A stretch of 46,779 bases of DNA from Cellvibrionaceae bacterium (GCA_002707785.1 PANW01000032.1:1-46779); one strand, 5' to 3'; counted from the first letter of the stretch, positions 23,474-32,924 are shown. The notes: generated by a model not told the origin, from the sequence alone. A program made the numbers and translations.

Positions 23474-25630
23474 TTAATAGAAGGTATAACTAACTTCCAT
23501 TCCCAAAGTGCGAGGTTGAGCGACACTGAACATATAGTCGTTGTTGGCTCCTGGGGCATTGTAGGAAAAGTCGGCATATTCCTCGTCTGTCAGGTTTTTA
23601 CTGAATAGTGCGACTTTCACACCAGATTCAAGATGGGTTAGCGAAATATTTGCATTCACTAAAGTCACCGCATCTATTTCGTTAAAGCGGTTGTCTACAC
23701 CGGTGGTGGCATTCAGCCATTGGGAATCTTTATGGTTCAAATTCAGGCTCATACGGCTAACAAATCCGCTCACCAACTCTTCGCTTTCATGGGTTAACGT
23801 GATGTTAGCTGAAAAATCAGGTGCGCCGGATACTTCAGCATCGTTACTGACATCTTCAACATCCATTATCCCAAGACCTGCGCTCAAACTCAGACTATCG
23901 GTAAGGTTATGGTAGGTATCAATTTCAATTCCTGTGCTATCAATATCAAAAGAACTGATCACAATATTACCGTTACTGAATCCGGCATTCTGAAAATCAG
24001 AAATATCCATATCGAAAATGGTTACGTTTACATAACCGTTATCCATCTCCCACTTAAATCCTGCTTCTAAAGTTATAATTTCTTCTTTGGGAATAAATAG
24101 TGAATCCGCATCCACAAAATCAGAATTGTTCACGGGGTTACCACTGGCCAGACCTGGCTGCTTTGTACCTGTGCCAACACCGGCAAATAACAGCACGCTC
24201 TCTGTCGTATCCCATTCAAGCGTAATAGAGCCATCAACAGTACTTTCGTCAACGTCGTCACTTGCTTGAGCAAAGACATCTGGATCCTCATTACTGCCAA
24301 GCACAATAATGTCAGCATCCTTACTTTCTTTCGTATAACGTGCACCGGCAATAATCCGTAGCGTATCGTCAATAGAATAGGTACCACTGGCAAAGACTGC
24401 CCATGCATCCATTTCCTGTTCGCCATACCAAAAGCGTTTGTCGTCATTTAGATATTGGAACGTTAGGCGATCAATACTCTGACTTACATAATTAAACCCG
24501 ACAATGTAATCCAGAGTTTCTCCTCCGGGTGAAGTCAGCCGCACCTCTTGAGAAAGTAACTCGTAATCTTCGTCATACCAGGCAACCACCCTTGGACCAG
24601 CCAATATTGATGGATCAAAAGCAGACTGATATTCCATCTCGTTGTAACCAGTAATGGACGTCAAGGTGTAATCCCCGATAGGAATATCAATTTGCAGTGA
24701 ATAATCTGTAAAATCACGCTCTGAACCGATATCGGAATTGGTGAGAACTGGTGCGCTTATCTTTGTTCCAAAGGCCGTTTCGTTATAGCCTAGCGCGGCG
24801 GCTGCGGGTGCTGCTGCAGGGGTAAATTCGTCAGTGCCGTCATACTCGTTGAAAGTTCCCTCCGATAGACGTAAAAATGTATTGCCGGTTAATTCCCTGC
24901 TAGTTGTCTGTACCTTACCAGTGATAGCCCAGTCATTTTCAGTGGTATAAACACCGGTCAAACGAAAAGAACTGTTCTCGTTTTCCGGTTCATCTCGACC
25001 CACACCATTATTATGGACCCAGCCACCCAAATCCTCGTACATTCCAGCTATGCGAATCGCAAAGTTGTCGCTTACTGGAATACTTACCGCACCTTCAACG
25101 GTGTCTGAGTCGAATTCAAATTCATGCCCAACTTTAATATACCCTTCAAGTTCATCACCCGGCTTCTTGGTGGAGATACCTACAGCACCCACCAAAGTAT
25201 TGCGGCCATAAAGAGTGGCCTGAGTGCCTTTTAGTATTTCTACGGTCGCCACGTCCATCAAAGCAGCTTGCATCTGGTTGTTTCTTCCGGCCCATACACC
25301 ATCAATAAACAAACCAACATCCTGCTCCAACATAGCTCCACCTGCGCGAGTACCAACCCCTCGAATCGCGAGTACTGGTGTTCCACTAGGCGCAGCGCTG
25401 AATGTAGCATTAGGTACCATGTCTATAACGGCATCCATTTCTGTGAGCTTAAAATCATCAATCATGTCACTGCCAAGAACTTGCACCGACCCTGCTACAT
25501 CTAGCAAACTTTCCTGGCGCTTATTAACGGTAACAACAATTTCCTCTATTTCTGCATAAGAAACGGGGGCAGCTACGGATAGCGAAATAATTGCAGCGGT
25601 CAATAGATTAGGTTTTGTTTTTATTTTCAT
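23474..25630 (-). CDS. TonB-dependent outer-membrane receptor (sulfatase operon)
   Basis: A 718-residue receptor. A signal peptide ends SYA at about residue 26, followed by a TonB box (EEIVVTVNKRQES), a plug domain with VLAIRGVGTRAGG and VEILKGTQATLYGRNTLVGAVGI, and a beta-barrel ending in an aromatic-terminated strand (LGMEVSYTFY). It imports a substrate too large or scarce for porins, energised by TonB. It is the first gene of the leftward sulfatase-fahA operon and diverges from a LysR gene, so the sulfated ligand is probably its cargo. Confidence 0.93.
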   Translation of the reverse strand: MKIKTKPNLLTAAIISLSVAAPVSYAEIEEIVVTVNKRQESLLDVAGSVQVLGSDMIDDFKLTEMDAVIDMVPNATFSAAPSGTPVLAIRGVGTRAGGAMLEQDVGLFIDGVWAGRNNQMQAALMDVATVEILKGTQATLYGRNTLVGAVGISTKKPGDELEGYIKVGHEFEFDSDTVEGAVSIPVSDNFAIRIAGMYEDLGGWVHNNGVGRDEPENENSSFRLTGVYTTENDWAITGKVQTTSRELTGNTFLRLSEGTFNEYDGTDEFTPAAAPAAAALGYNETAFGTKISAPVLTNSDIGSERDFTDYSLQIDIPIGDYTLTSITGYNEMEYQSAFDPSILAGPRVVAWYDEDYELLSQEVRLTSPGGETLDYIVGFNYVSQSIDRLTFQYLNDDKRFWYGEQEMDAWAVFASGTYSIDDTLRIIAGARYTKESKDADIIVLGSNEDPDVFAQASDDVDESTVDGSITLEWDTTESVLLFAGVGTGTKQPGLASGNPVNNSDFVDADSLFIPKEEIITLEAGFKWEMDNGYVNVTIFDMDISDFQNAGFSNGNIVISSFDIDSTGIEIDTYHNLTDSLSLSAGLGIMDVEDVSNDAEVSGAPDFSANITLTHESEELVSGFVSRMSLNLNHKDSQWLNATTGVDNRFNEIDAVTLVNANISLTHLESGVKVALFSKNLTDEEYADFSYNAPGANNDYMFSVAQPRTLGMEVSYTFY

Positions 25631-25748
25631 TTTTTGACTCTCCCGAAGGGTATGGATAAGTTAAATACCTGCGTGCCCTCTAATCATAGAAGAGGTATAA
25701 ATTCATACTAGAACGTTATCCAAATAAAGGTTATTCATATTTTTTTAT

Positions 25749-25775
25749 GGTTACTTAACTATAAGTTATGTAACC
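25749..25775. promoter_or_regulatory. 27-bp near-perfect palindrome, probable LysR operator
   Basis: Arms GGTTACTTAACT (25749-25760) and AGTTATGTAACC (25764-25775) pair at 11 of 12 positions around ATA. It lies in the 210 bp between the divergent TonB receptor and LysR starts, 66 bp before the LysR ATG and about 120 bp before the receptor ATG. It fits the T-N11-A dyads bound by LysR proteins, and control of the whole operon from here is likely. Confidence 0.75.
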
Positions 25776-25840
25776 TTTTCAATTAATGGCTAAAAACCAC
25801 ATCCAGTTCGCTATATCTTTTTGATATTAAAGGGATAAAT

Positions 25841-26761
25841 ATGAAAACCAATCAGTTAGACGCCTTTCTTGCGATTGCGGAAGGCAAGGGGGTAGCCGGG
25901 GCGGCAGAGCTTCTTTGCGTTACTCAACCCGCCATTACCAAGAGCATTAACAATCTAGAAGCCGAACTGGGTATTTCTTTGTTTAATCGCGAAAGTAACC
26001 GCCTGGAATTAAATGGCTATGGCGATATTCTTTATCGCCGAGGAAGAGCGGCAAAAGCTGAATTGACGAGAGCTACTGAAGAAATTGCTCTAATGAAAAA
26101 GCGCGCAATGGAATGTATTATGTTTAATGGCTCTCCTGCGGTCATCCCAAAACTCGTACCAAACGCGATTAATCGTTTTAAGGGGAGTCATCCAAATATT
26201 CAGGTGAAACTCGCAGGACTTCTAGAGGACAGCCCGTCAAACAAGATTGAGGCATTGCTTGCAGGGGAGTTCGATCTCCTCATAACTGTGATTGATGAAA
26301 ACGAAGCAAACTTGGGTATCATCTATGAAAAGCTACTGGATATGGAAGTTATCTTTATTGCCAGTGAAAATCATCCAGCATTAAAACTAAAAAAACCCTG
26401 TTTAAAAGATTTGGTCGACTATGATTGGCTGCTTCCCGGTTTCGGCGGTCTGCCTTTTCAAAAGCTCAGGGCTGCTTTTAGGAGGTCAGGCGCACAGATT
26501 CCGGAAAACTTGTCAACAATTGCTAATCGTCAGGTGATCTTTGCCCTATTGCAACAAGGGCTGTATTTGGCAGCCATACCCTATCATCCAGCCTGCTTCG
26601 AACGTGACTTAAACGAATTTAACGTTCTCGATGTAACTGCGGAAAAAATCAGCTGGCCAATCGATTTGATCCGTAGAGAAAACACCAATTTATCGCCCTC
26701 TCTCAGTGACTTTATCAATCAGATAAAGTATTTAGTTTCAATCAAGAGCCCGGACAACTAA
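25841..26761 (+). CDS. LysR-family regulator of the sulfatase operon
   Basis: A 306-residue protein. The N-terminal winged HTH is QLDAFLAIAEGKGVAGAAELL, then TQPAITKSINNLEAELGISLFNR. An effector domain follows from about residue 92, with the DLLITVIDE and HPALKL segments typical of the periplasmic-binding-like fold. It diverges from the TonB-sulfatase-fahA operon, with a near-perfect palindrome between the two, and is followed 8 bp later by a TauE/SafE exporter. The effector may be an aromatic sulfate or an intermediate of its breakdown. Confidence 0.92.
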   Translation: MKTNQLDAFLAIAEGKGVAGAAELLCVTQPAITKSINNLEAELGISLFNRESNRLELNGYGDILYRRGRAAKAELTRATEEIALMKKRAMECIMFNGSPAVIPKLVPNAINRFKGSHPNIQVKLAGLLEDSPSNKIEALLAGEFDLLITVIDENEANLGIIYEKLLDMEVIFIASENHPALKLKKPCLKDLVDYDWLLPGFGGLPFQKLRAAFRRSGAQIPENLSTIANRQVIFALLQQGLYLAAIPYHPACFERDLNEFNVLDVTAEKISWPIDLIRRENTNLSPSLSDFINQIKYLVSIKSPDN

Positions 26762-26769
26762 GAATAAAC

Positions 26770-27516
26770 ATGGAATTTTCTCATAATATAGCGGAGTGGT
26801 CCTTCGCGCCCTACATACTGCTGGGAGTTGGGAGCTTTGTGGCCACACTAACCGGCTCTCTTCTCGGTGTTGGAGGCGGCTTTATTATATTGGGCGTGCT
26901 ATCCATACTGTTACCAATAAACATTCTTATCCCTGTTTTAGCCGCTGTTCTCGCCTGCATTGATCTGAGTAGAAGCTTGGCTTTCAGAAACCACATTCAC
27001 ACACCCATTTTTTATCCATTCCTACTCGGTTGTATTATCGGCGTTACCGGAGGCATAACATTCTTTTTGTCGCTTCCAAAAGAAGCAATTGGTACCGGTT
27101 TAGCAATACTGATTCTTCTATCACTGATTATTCCGGTGAGTCCTCTTAAATGGAATATCAAATACCCCTTCGTCTGGATTGGCACCATTCACTCTTTTCT
27201 ATCGACTATGTTTGGTTACGGGGGGATTTTTCAGGCTGCCGTGATGCAAACGTCTCTGGCTAAGATGAGAACTACTGCAACTCTCGCAAGTAGTTTTCTG
27301 ATGCTTGAATTAATGAAAGTTGCTTCTTATGTTGCAAACGGTTTCAGTTATCAGTCTTACCTTGGAATTATTTTAGCCGCTGCTTGTGGAGCGGTACCCG
27401 CATCGATTATAGGAAGAAAACTGGCGCACCAGGTATCGCTCAAATTCTACCGAACGGGGCAAAGGATTATTCTCGGAGTAATAGCCATTAATATTCTTAT
27501 TGGCGTTTGGTATTGA
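26770..27516 (+). CDS. TauE/SafE-family sulfite or sulfonate exporter
   Basis: A 248-residue permease with about eight helices. ATLTGSLLGVGGGFIILGVLSILLP is the first conserved repeat motif of the family and STMFGYGGIFQAAVMQ the second. Relatives export sulfite, sulfoacetate or other sulfur anions, or import small acids. It lies 8 bp after the LysR gene and diverges with it from two sulfatases, so export of sulfate or another sulfur oxyanion released by desulfation is plausible. There is no gene for 300 bp beyond it. Confidence 0.88.
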   Translation: MEFSHNIAEWSFAPYILLGVGSFVATLTGSLLGVGGGFIILGVLSILLPINILIPVLAAVLACIDLSRSLAFRNHIHTPIFYPFLLGCIIGVTGGITFFLSLPKEAIGTGLAILILLSLIIPVSPLKWNIKYPFVWIGTIHSFLSTMFGYGGIFQAAVMQTSLAKMRTTATLASSFLMLELMKVASYVANGFSYQSYLGIILAAACGAVPASIIGRKLAHQVSLKFYRTGQRIILGVIAINILIGVWY

Positions 27517-27884
27517 TTGAAACGGTCAACTAAATTTGGCCTCCGATTCACAATTAGGCCAGCACCCGATATTTTTCGACATTTAAACCTAATCCACGAT
27601 GATCTTTGTGAGGGCTAGCGGGGCTGCAATAGCCAATCACGCATTCAGTAATTAATCTATTCGCTTCAGAGAAAGAGTTCTACCCACGTTATTACGGACT
27701 GTCTAATTAAAATTACGCCGTTAACTTACCCCCCTCCTGGAATACAGACTTTATGCTCAATAGGGTTCGCATGATTGCGGCGTCTTTTCTAACTAAGAAC
27801 CTGCTAATTAACTTTAGCTAGGGCGATGAATGGTTTTGGAACTGCCTTGTCGACGCTGACCTTGCCAGCAACAGTGCAAGCCCA
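27517..27884. other. Gene-free stretch between TauE/SafE and the integrase fragment
   Basis: No coding sequence was recognised. A weak hairpin (TGGCCT near 27537 paired with AGGCCA near 27556) may terminate the LysR-TauE operon. The rest is AT-rich with no repeat of the helicase tail, so this side of the integrase copy differs from the 14155 side. Confidence 0.45.
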
Positions 27885-28175
27885 TTTTGCAGATATCCAT
27901 ACACTTCGATATAGTATTTTTAAGTCTCCCTAAAAAGCATTTCCCCACAAATGCACTCTCCGCGATTATTCTCCCCTCAAGCACACGGGGATAGACTTTA
28001 TTTCCGTATGGCTGCGCCAAAACACTTGCGCTCGCCCCTTCATCGCAGAGAGATCAAGAAACGTTTGCCAACAAACCACATGCAAACAGCGAGGCTTATG
28101 GGCAGCTATTTGCTAGATTTATTCGGGAAGCAAAGAATGCAAATTGAGCTTAGGAACTTAGGACTTAGGACTTAA
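27885..28175 (+). pseudogene. Tyrosine integrase, 5' fragment (second copy)
   Basis: This segment repeats about 270 bp of 14255-14533, covering the upstream flank and the first 60 or so codons: RLFSPQAHGDRLYFRMAAPKHL, RREIKKRLPTNHMQTARLMG and YLLDLFGKQRMQIE. Identity falls away at about 28145 and the frame stops at 28175. It carries only the N-terminal arm-type binding segment, with no catalytic domain. It lies in direct orientation relative to the first copy, and the two bracket the whole sulfatase-fahA locus. Confidence 0.82.
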
Positions 28176-28280
28176 ATAGAATAGATACCGAACTCCCCTG
28201 CGAGGATCAACAACAGATTGACTGACCGCGCTTCAAGAACACTCAAAGCGCGGAAAAGGCATCAAGACCGTGATGAATAC

Positions 28281-29096
28281 TTACTTAGGAAACAGCAGAG
28301 TTAAACGAGCCATCACTTCGGTACTGTCCGGACCATAACCCGAGCGCTCATACCAATGCCTTACGCCTATTCGTGCCTGCAGCAATTGACCACCCAATCT
28401 GAAGGTCTGGTTGAGCGAGGCAATCGCGACTCCACCATAATCCTTGCCTTCTAGATCCCATGTGCCCTCAGACTGCACGGTTACCGATGTTGCATTGCTA
28501 AAGTTGTAGGAGACGAACGGCTGCAGGAAAATCTGCTCAACATCAGTACGATCGTCTTCACCGGCGACATCAGTGAGATAATGCCCCAGCGCACCCACAC
28601 TCCATGGCCCGCTTTGCTTGAGAATAACACCTGCCGGCCCTATCCCCCACTTCTCTGCGCCAAGACTTTCATCAGTCGCTGTATCAAGCAGAATGATAGG
28701 TCCAACCCCCCATATCAACCCACCTTCTGGAATCTTCTTAGGAGAAAAATACATCGCCTGAACGATATCAGTCATGCCGTTTTCATCCAAACCATACTCC
28801 GGAATATCTTGATCCATTGCAGAGAAGATGGTACGAGAAATCAAATTCCAGTCTTCATTAATGTCAATTGGAACCACCGGCGTAAACTTGATGGACTTTT
28901 GATCGCCCGTCTTATTGGGGCCAATATCACTGTCGTGAACGTACTCCATAGGCACTGTGATCAGAGCTGCAACCGGATTGTTTAGTTGTTTGGCAATTTT
29001 GGCAGCTTGGTCATCGTTCGCCATACCCATTGCAGGGACAGTCAACAGCGCCACCGGCGCCACTACATTTTTTATCAACATTTTTGAGAGATTCAT
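28281..29096 (-). CDS. Outer-membrane beta-barrel, MetA-phenol-degradation-like
   Basis: A 271-residue secreted protein. The signal peptide ends GMA at about residue 26. Alternating strands with aromatic ends follow (AALITVPMEYVHD, LIWGVGPIILLDT, FLQPFVSYNF, ARIGVRHWYERSGYGP), ending LTLLFPK. This fits the transporter/MetA-pathway outer-membrane family seen near aromatic degradation genes. AAGGATG lies before the ATG. It is downstream of the sulfatase gene at 29498-30949, separated by a 400-bp gap, and may let a hydrophobic substrate or product through the outer membrane. Confidence 0.75.
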   Translation of the reverse strand: MNLSKMLIKNVVAPVALLTVPAMGMANDDQAAKIAKQLNNPVAALITVPMEYVHDSDIGPNKTGDQKSIKFTPVVPIDINEDWNLISRTIFSAMDQDIPEYGLDENGMTDIVQAMYFSPKKIPEGGLIWGVGPIILLDTATDESLGAEKWGIGPAGVILKQSGPWSVGALGHYLTDVAGEDDRTDVEQIFLQPFVSYNFSNATSVTVQSEGTWDLEGKDYGGVAIASLNQTFRLGGQLLQARIGVRHWYERSGYGPDSTEVMARLTLLFPK

Positions 29097-29497
29097 AGCA
29101 TCCTTCTATTTCGTAATTAAGTTAGTTCCAAAACTGATGGCACAGTATTTCCGAGTGTTACTTGTCATTTCCACAAGATCAAAAGTCAGGTTAGACATGG
29201 GTGCACGCTCTGCAGTCCTTCAAAGGCTAAGCCAACCGTCAATAAAACTATGGTAGATGAACAGGACCGTGAATAATGTGTGTTTTCCCTGAGCCAATGT
29301 GTGCACAGGAGAGTCAAGCTATGAGCGATAGCAGTGAACCACCTCATAGCCCTTGCACCCCAACTAGACAATTTCAGCTAAACTCTTGCCGTGTTCACTA
29401 GTTTGATTTTCATAGCGTCCTTCTATTTGGTCTTGTTGTAGTCGATGAACGAATAAATGAGCAATGACCCCGATCATCCGCCTAGATAATCGAAGCT
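29097..29497. other. Spacer with a duplicated translation-start leader
   Basis: Read leftward, the 20-bp leader AAATAGAAGGA-T/C-GCTATGAA occurs twice. One copy starts the beta-barrel gene (ATG 29096). The other begins an 11-codon reading frame (29413 down to 29378) that stops after MKIKLVNTARV. The second copy is probably the start of a former gene whose body is lost. Nothing else protein-like was recognised in this spacer. Confidence 0.5.
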
Positions 29498-30949
29498 CTA
29501 CATATTGGTCAAATTAGGGGCCGGAGGATTGGGGTATTTCTTCAGCGTTTTTTTGTAATCCGCCACAATTTTTGACGTCGCACCGAGCACCCATACACTT
29601 CCCGTCACCGCGATGTCTTGCATCTCTCTTGGATCTGCATCGATATTGTGAATGCGCGGAAAACCGGCCGTTTCTCTCGTAGTGGACAAGTAACCCGCAT
29701 CATACGTTGGGTTGGTACCCGAAGGCGCAAACTCCAATGGATAAACACGAAACTGCTTCCAACGGATCGCAATGATTCGATCGCCAACGAAAGTAATCAA
29801 GTGCTCACGCTTGGAGGCCGACTTGCCCAACAGAAAATCAGTTTGATCGTAGCCATCATAAGGACAATCGGTGGGAGGTTTGACGCCCACGATGTTGGCG
29901 AAGGTTGGTAAAAAATCATGCACCGAGAACATCCCATTGTCAGCACCGGGCTTGATTTTCCCTGGCCAGCGAATCATACCGGCAGTACGAATGGATCCCT
30001 CGTAGCCATCACCCAATTCGCCTCGGAAAGGACCGTTGCTGCCACCACCAACTTCGGCAGGTACTGTGCCTGTCACTGTCGCACCGTTGTCGGAGATCCA
30101 GATAACAATGGTGTTGTCTCTAATACCGGCTTTATCAATCGCATCAAGCACCTCGCCGGTACGGGCATCCAACTCAACAATACTGTCACCGTATGCGCCA
30201 GCACCAGACTTACCCTGGAATTCTGGTGCGGCGTCATTCGGAAAATGCGGACGAGTCCAACCGACCATTAAAAAGAAAGGCTCTTTTTTCTTGGCGTGAC
30301 CTTTGATGTATTTTACTGCGCTTTTGGCAATATCTCGCTCAACAAACTGGCGGTATTCACGACTGTAAGTACCTACTTCTTTAGCTTTTCCTGGCCCCTT
30401 GGCTTCCAGAATGGGAATGCTCACTTTGTCTTGAAACGCTTTGGGCATTCCTGCGGTTGCAGCCGCCTCCCCCCAAAGAACGCCATCGGTTGTACCAGTG
30501 AAACCTAACAGCCAATGATCAAAACCCTGATTTTGTGGCTGACTCTGGGTTTCTGGCCCTAAGTGCCACTTGCCGGTATAGGCCGTCTTATATCCCGCAT
30601 CTTTGAACAGCGTACCCAAGGTATAGTCATCTGGCTGCAGCCCGCCAGAGCCTCCCGGGGTGATGATTAACGACATACCGGAACGAATGGAATATTGACC
30701 GGTGAGCAAACCCGCCCTCGATGGCGTACAACCCGGCTCGACCAAAAACTGCGTCATGCGCATGCCTTCACTGGCGAGTTGATCAATATTGGGAGTCTTA
30801 AGATTACCGCGACTATTGGCGTTGTAGACAGACAAGTCCCCGTAGCCCAGATTATCGCCCAACATCAAAACAACATTGGGCTTCTTGGCGGCTTGAGCGT
30901 GAGCACTGACAAGCAACACAACAAAGAAAAAACTGAGAAGATGTTTCAT
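29498..30949 (-). CDS. Periplasmic arylsulfatase-type sulfatase
   Basis: A 483-residue type I sulfatase with a cleavable signal peptide (ends AQA at residue 20), unlike the two lipoprotein sulfatases. PNVVLMLGDNLGYGDL carries the first metal residues (GDN in place of ADD). GCTPSRAGLLTG at residue 74 is the formylglycine motif. GKWHLG, PFFLMVGWTRPHFP and WISDNGATV follow. ATG 30949 has AAAGGA about 9 bp upstream, and a longer in-frame reading from 30979 is rejected. A palindrome at 30997-31011 lies just upstream. It belongs to a second sulfatase locus with a beta-barrel, a 2-hydroxyacid dehydrogenase and a TonB receptor. Confidence 0.93.
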   Translation of the reverse strand: MKHLLSFFFVVLLVSAHAQAAKKPNVVLMLGDNLGYGDLSVYNANSRGNLKTPNIDQLASEGMRMTQFLVEPGCTPSRAGLLTGQYSIRSGMSLIITPGGSGGLQPDDYTLGTLFKDAGYKTAYTGKWHLGPETQSQPQNQGFDHWLLGFTGTTDGVLWGEAAATAGMPKAFQDKVSIPILEAKGPGKAKEVGTYSREYRQFVERDIAKSAVKYIKGHAKKKEPFFLMVGWTRPHFPNDAAPEFQGKSGAGAYGDSIVELDARTGEVLDAIDKAGIRDNTIVIWISDNGATVTGTVPAEVGGGSNGPFRGELGDGYEGSIRTAGMIRWPGKIKPGADNGMFSVHDFLPTFANIVGVKPPTDCPYDGYDQTDFLLGKSASKREHLITFVGDRIIAIRWKQFRVYPLEFAPSGTNPTYDAGYLSTTRETAGFPRIHNIDADPREMQDIAVTGSVWVLGATSKIVADYKKTLKKYPNPPAPNLTNM

Positions 30950-30996
30950 TTTCAAATCCTTTATACAAACAGAACTCAACTGAAATGAAGACGCTC

Positions 30997-31011
30997 TCTA
31001 TGGTCCATAGA
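30997..31011. promoter_or_regulatory. 15-bp palindrome upstream of the sulfatase
   Basis: TCTATGG and CCATAGA pair perfectly around one T, centred 55 bp before the sulfatase ATG. It is in a likely operator position. No regulator can be assigned; the AraC gene at 35814 is the nearest candidate. Confidence 0.4.
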
Positions 31012-31810
31012 TAATTCTGTATACGGAGAAACCTGAAGAGTAGATCAGTACGAGTAATGATCCTGCAGGTCGATTCACTCAAGCAACTGGGCTAGTTGCG
31101 TTTTCAGCGATTAAATTGGGAGAGAGGATCCCAACTAAAATACGTAACAATAGACAGGTAAGCCCTTCCCCTTATTGATTAAACGCCTCAGCCAAACGCT
31201 TTCGAAACCACCATTTAGACCGCATTCACAGCGAAAAAGAGAGAATTATTGCGATAAGACTGGTCAAGAAAACGCAAATACCGCAGAAAAACTGTAGGCC
31301 ATCAGCAAATGAAGTTCCAACCAGAAGGCAGGAAATATGAACCATACAGCGTAGATCATTAAAAAGGGTGATTAATACGCCAACAGAATAATGAACTTCA
31401 CTCAACGCCCCCAATAGCCATCCATATGAATCCGGTAGACAACAACCCGTACTCAGTAGGTTGTCGCTCCACTAGACACAGAACCCATAACGGGTATCGA
31501 TGTCAGACAAATAAGCGGAGGATTATTTAATGCGATGTGGTTTCTGATCGGAGCAATAATTAGATTAGAAACTTAGCTGTAAAAAACAACGGACGTAGTG
31601 AACAACATCAGCCCAAGTACAAAGGGCCGGACAATAAGAGCGATCAATCTCCACGGAGGAGAGAAACCTAAACATCCGTAGGGAATTCACACGTAGACAT
31701 GCGCCACTTCAAGAACGTCAGCTCGTCGCCCATTTGGGTTACTTAACATGGCAACTGACATTCTTGCAGCGCATCCATCACCGCTCCCCCATAAAATACG
31801 AGCAATCGGG
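31012..31810. other. Gene-free stretch between sulfatase and dehydrogenase
   Basis: About 800 bp without a recognisable gene. A 62-codon leftward frame at 31226-31414 is hydrophobic but lacks a ribosome site or family resemblance. An inverted repeat GACAAC/GTTGTC occurs near 31440-31465. The length suggests a lost gene, separating the sulfatase from the dehydrogenase as transcription units. Confidence 0.45.
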
Positions 31811-32749
31811 TTAGAGTACACTCGTCAGCAGCGGCTCATGGTTAACAAAATTTTGAATGTTATTTTGCGTGAGCGCGGCCTGTGCAAACAAGGTTTGGTA
31901 GGTGGTACCGCCTTGGTGTGGCGTTAAAATGACGTTCGGCACATCTTTCCATCGCTCGGCACTGGTTGGCTCAGGATCGAACACATCCAAACCTGCCCCA
32001 GCTATCGCCCCCGACTTTAATGACTCAATAAGCGCGGTCTCATCGACAACCGTACCTCGCGACACATTCACCACCACGCCATCGGACCCCAGCAGATCCA
32101 GAATTTCCTGATTAATCAGATGATGGGTTGAATCATCTGGGCGACAGCAGACAATTAGCCCTTGGCATTGCTCAGCCAGCTGTTTGATAGTGGGGACGTA
32201 AGGCAGTCCAACATCGGGCTTGTCGCGAGGGCCCCACCAGCGTAGATCCGCGCCGAAAGGCTCAAGGCGCTTAACCGCTTCCAACCCGATAGATCCCAAG
32301 CCAACGATACCAATGACCGCTGTGCGAATAGAATGGCGCAATGGACCGCTCTTGGTTTTCCACTGATCAGACAGAATGTAATGCTGATTTTGCGGGAACT
32401 TCAGCAACAACGACGTCATCATACTGACGGCAATGTCGGCAACATCGGGCGAATTAAGGCCTGGTGAGTTGGTAACCGCGATACCGCGTCGACGACATTC
32501 GTCCAAATCCACATTGCTAAAACCCGCCGAAATTGACGCAATCATTTTTAGATTCGGGAATTGATCGAGCGTCGGCTTATCCAAGATCTCAATACTGGCA
32601 GACAAGAGAACTTCCACCTTGTCTGCGTTTTTCGCGATCGCACTATCGATGCCGTCAGAGACATCGACAAGATCCCACGTATCGGGTTTATTGGGAAATA
32701 AGGACATCATCTCTGCGTGCATGGCGAGCACGGTTACTGTCTTTTTCAT
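31811..32749 (-). CDS. D-2-hydroxyacid dehydrogenase (NAD-dependent)
   Basis: A 312-residue enzyme. GIVGLGSIGLEAVKRLEPFG is the GxGxxG nucleotide-binding loop. The catalytic triad is visible as Arg in VVNVSRGTVVDE, Glu in DVFDPEP and His in LTPHQGGTT. It interconverts a 2-hydroxyacid and a 2-oxoacid such as glyoxylate or hydroxypyruvate; the substrate is not determined. ATG 32749 is used because GGAG lies 11-14 bp upstream; the longer reading from 32812 lacks support. It lies downstream of the TonB receptor, beyond that gene's terminator, so it probably has its own promoter. Confidence 0.92.
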   Translation of the reverse strand: MKKTVTVLAMHAEMMSLFPNKPDTWDLVDVSDGIDSAIAKNADKVEVLLSASIEILDKPTLDQFPNLKMIASISAGFSNVDLDECRRRGIAVTNSPGLNSPDVADIAVSMMTSLLLKFPQNQHYILSDQWKTKSGPLRHSIRTAVIGIVGLGSIGLEAVKRLEPFGADLRWWGPRDKPDVGLPYVPTIKQLAEQCQGLIVCCRPDDSTHHLINQEILDLLGSDGVVVNVSRGTVVDETALIESLKSGAIAGAGLDVFDPEPTSAERWKDVPNVILTPHQGGTTYQTLFAQAALTQNNIQNFVNHEPLLTSVL

Positions 32750-32924
32750 GGGGCTTATTCGTCTCCAAAAGAGTGTTTCAACGGGCCTGTAGATTATCAC
32801 TGAGGAACACATTATCAGATTTTACTACAAATAAAAACTGCAAGATTTCCTCATGCATGATCTATAAGATGCCCGAGTCCTTTCGCCCCCACTCTAATTA
32901 AGCTGTATTGAGTTTCTTCATGGC

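Noticed and set aside
31226-31414. A 62-codon hydrophobic leftward frame
   Set aside because: There is no ribosome site or recognisable family, and composition alone is weak evidence.
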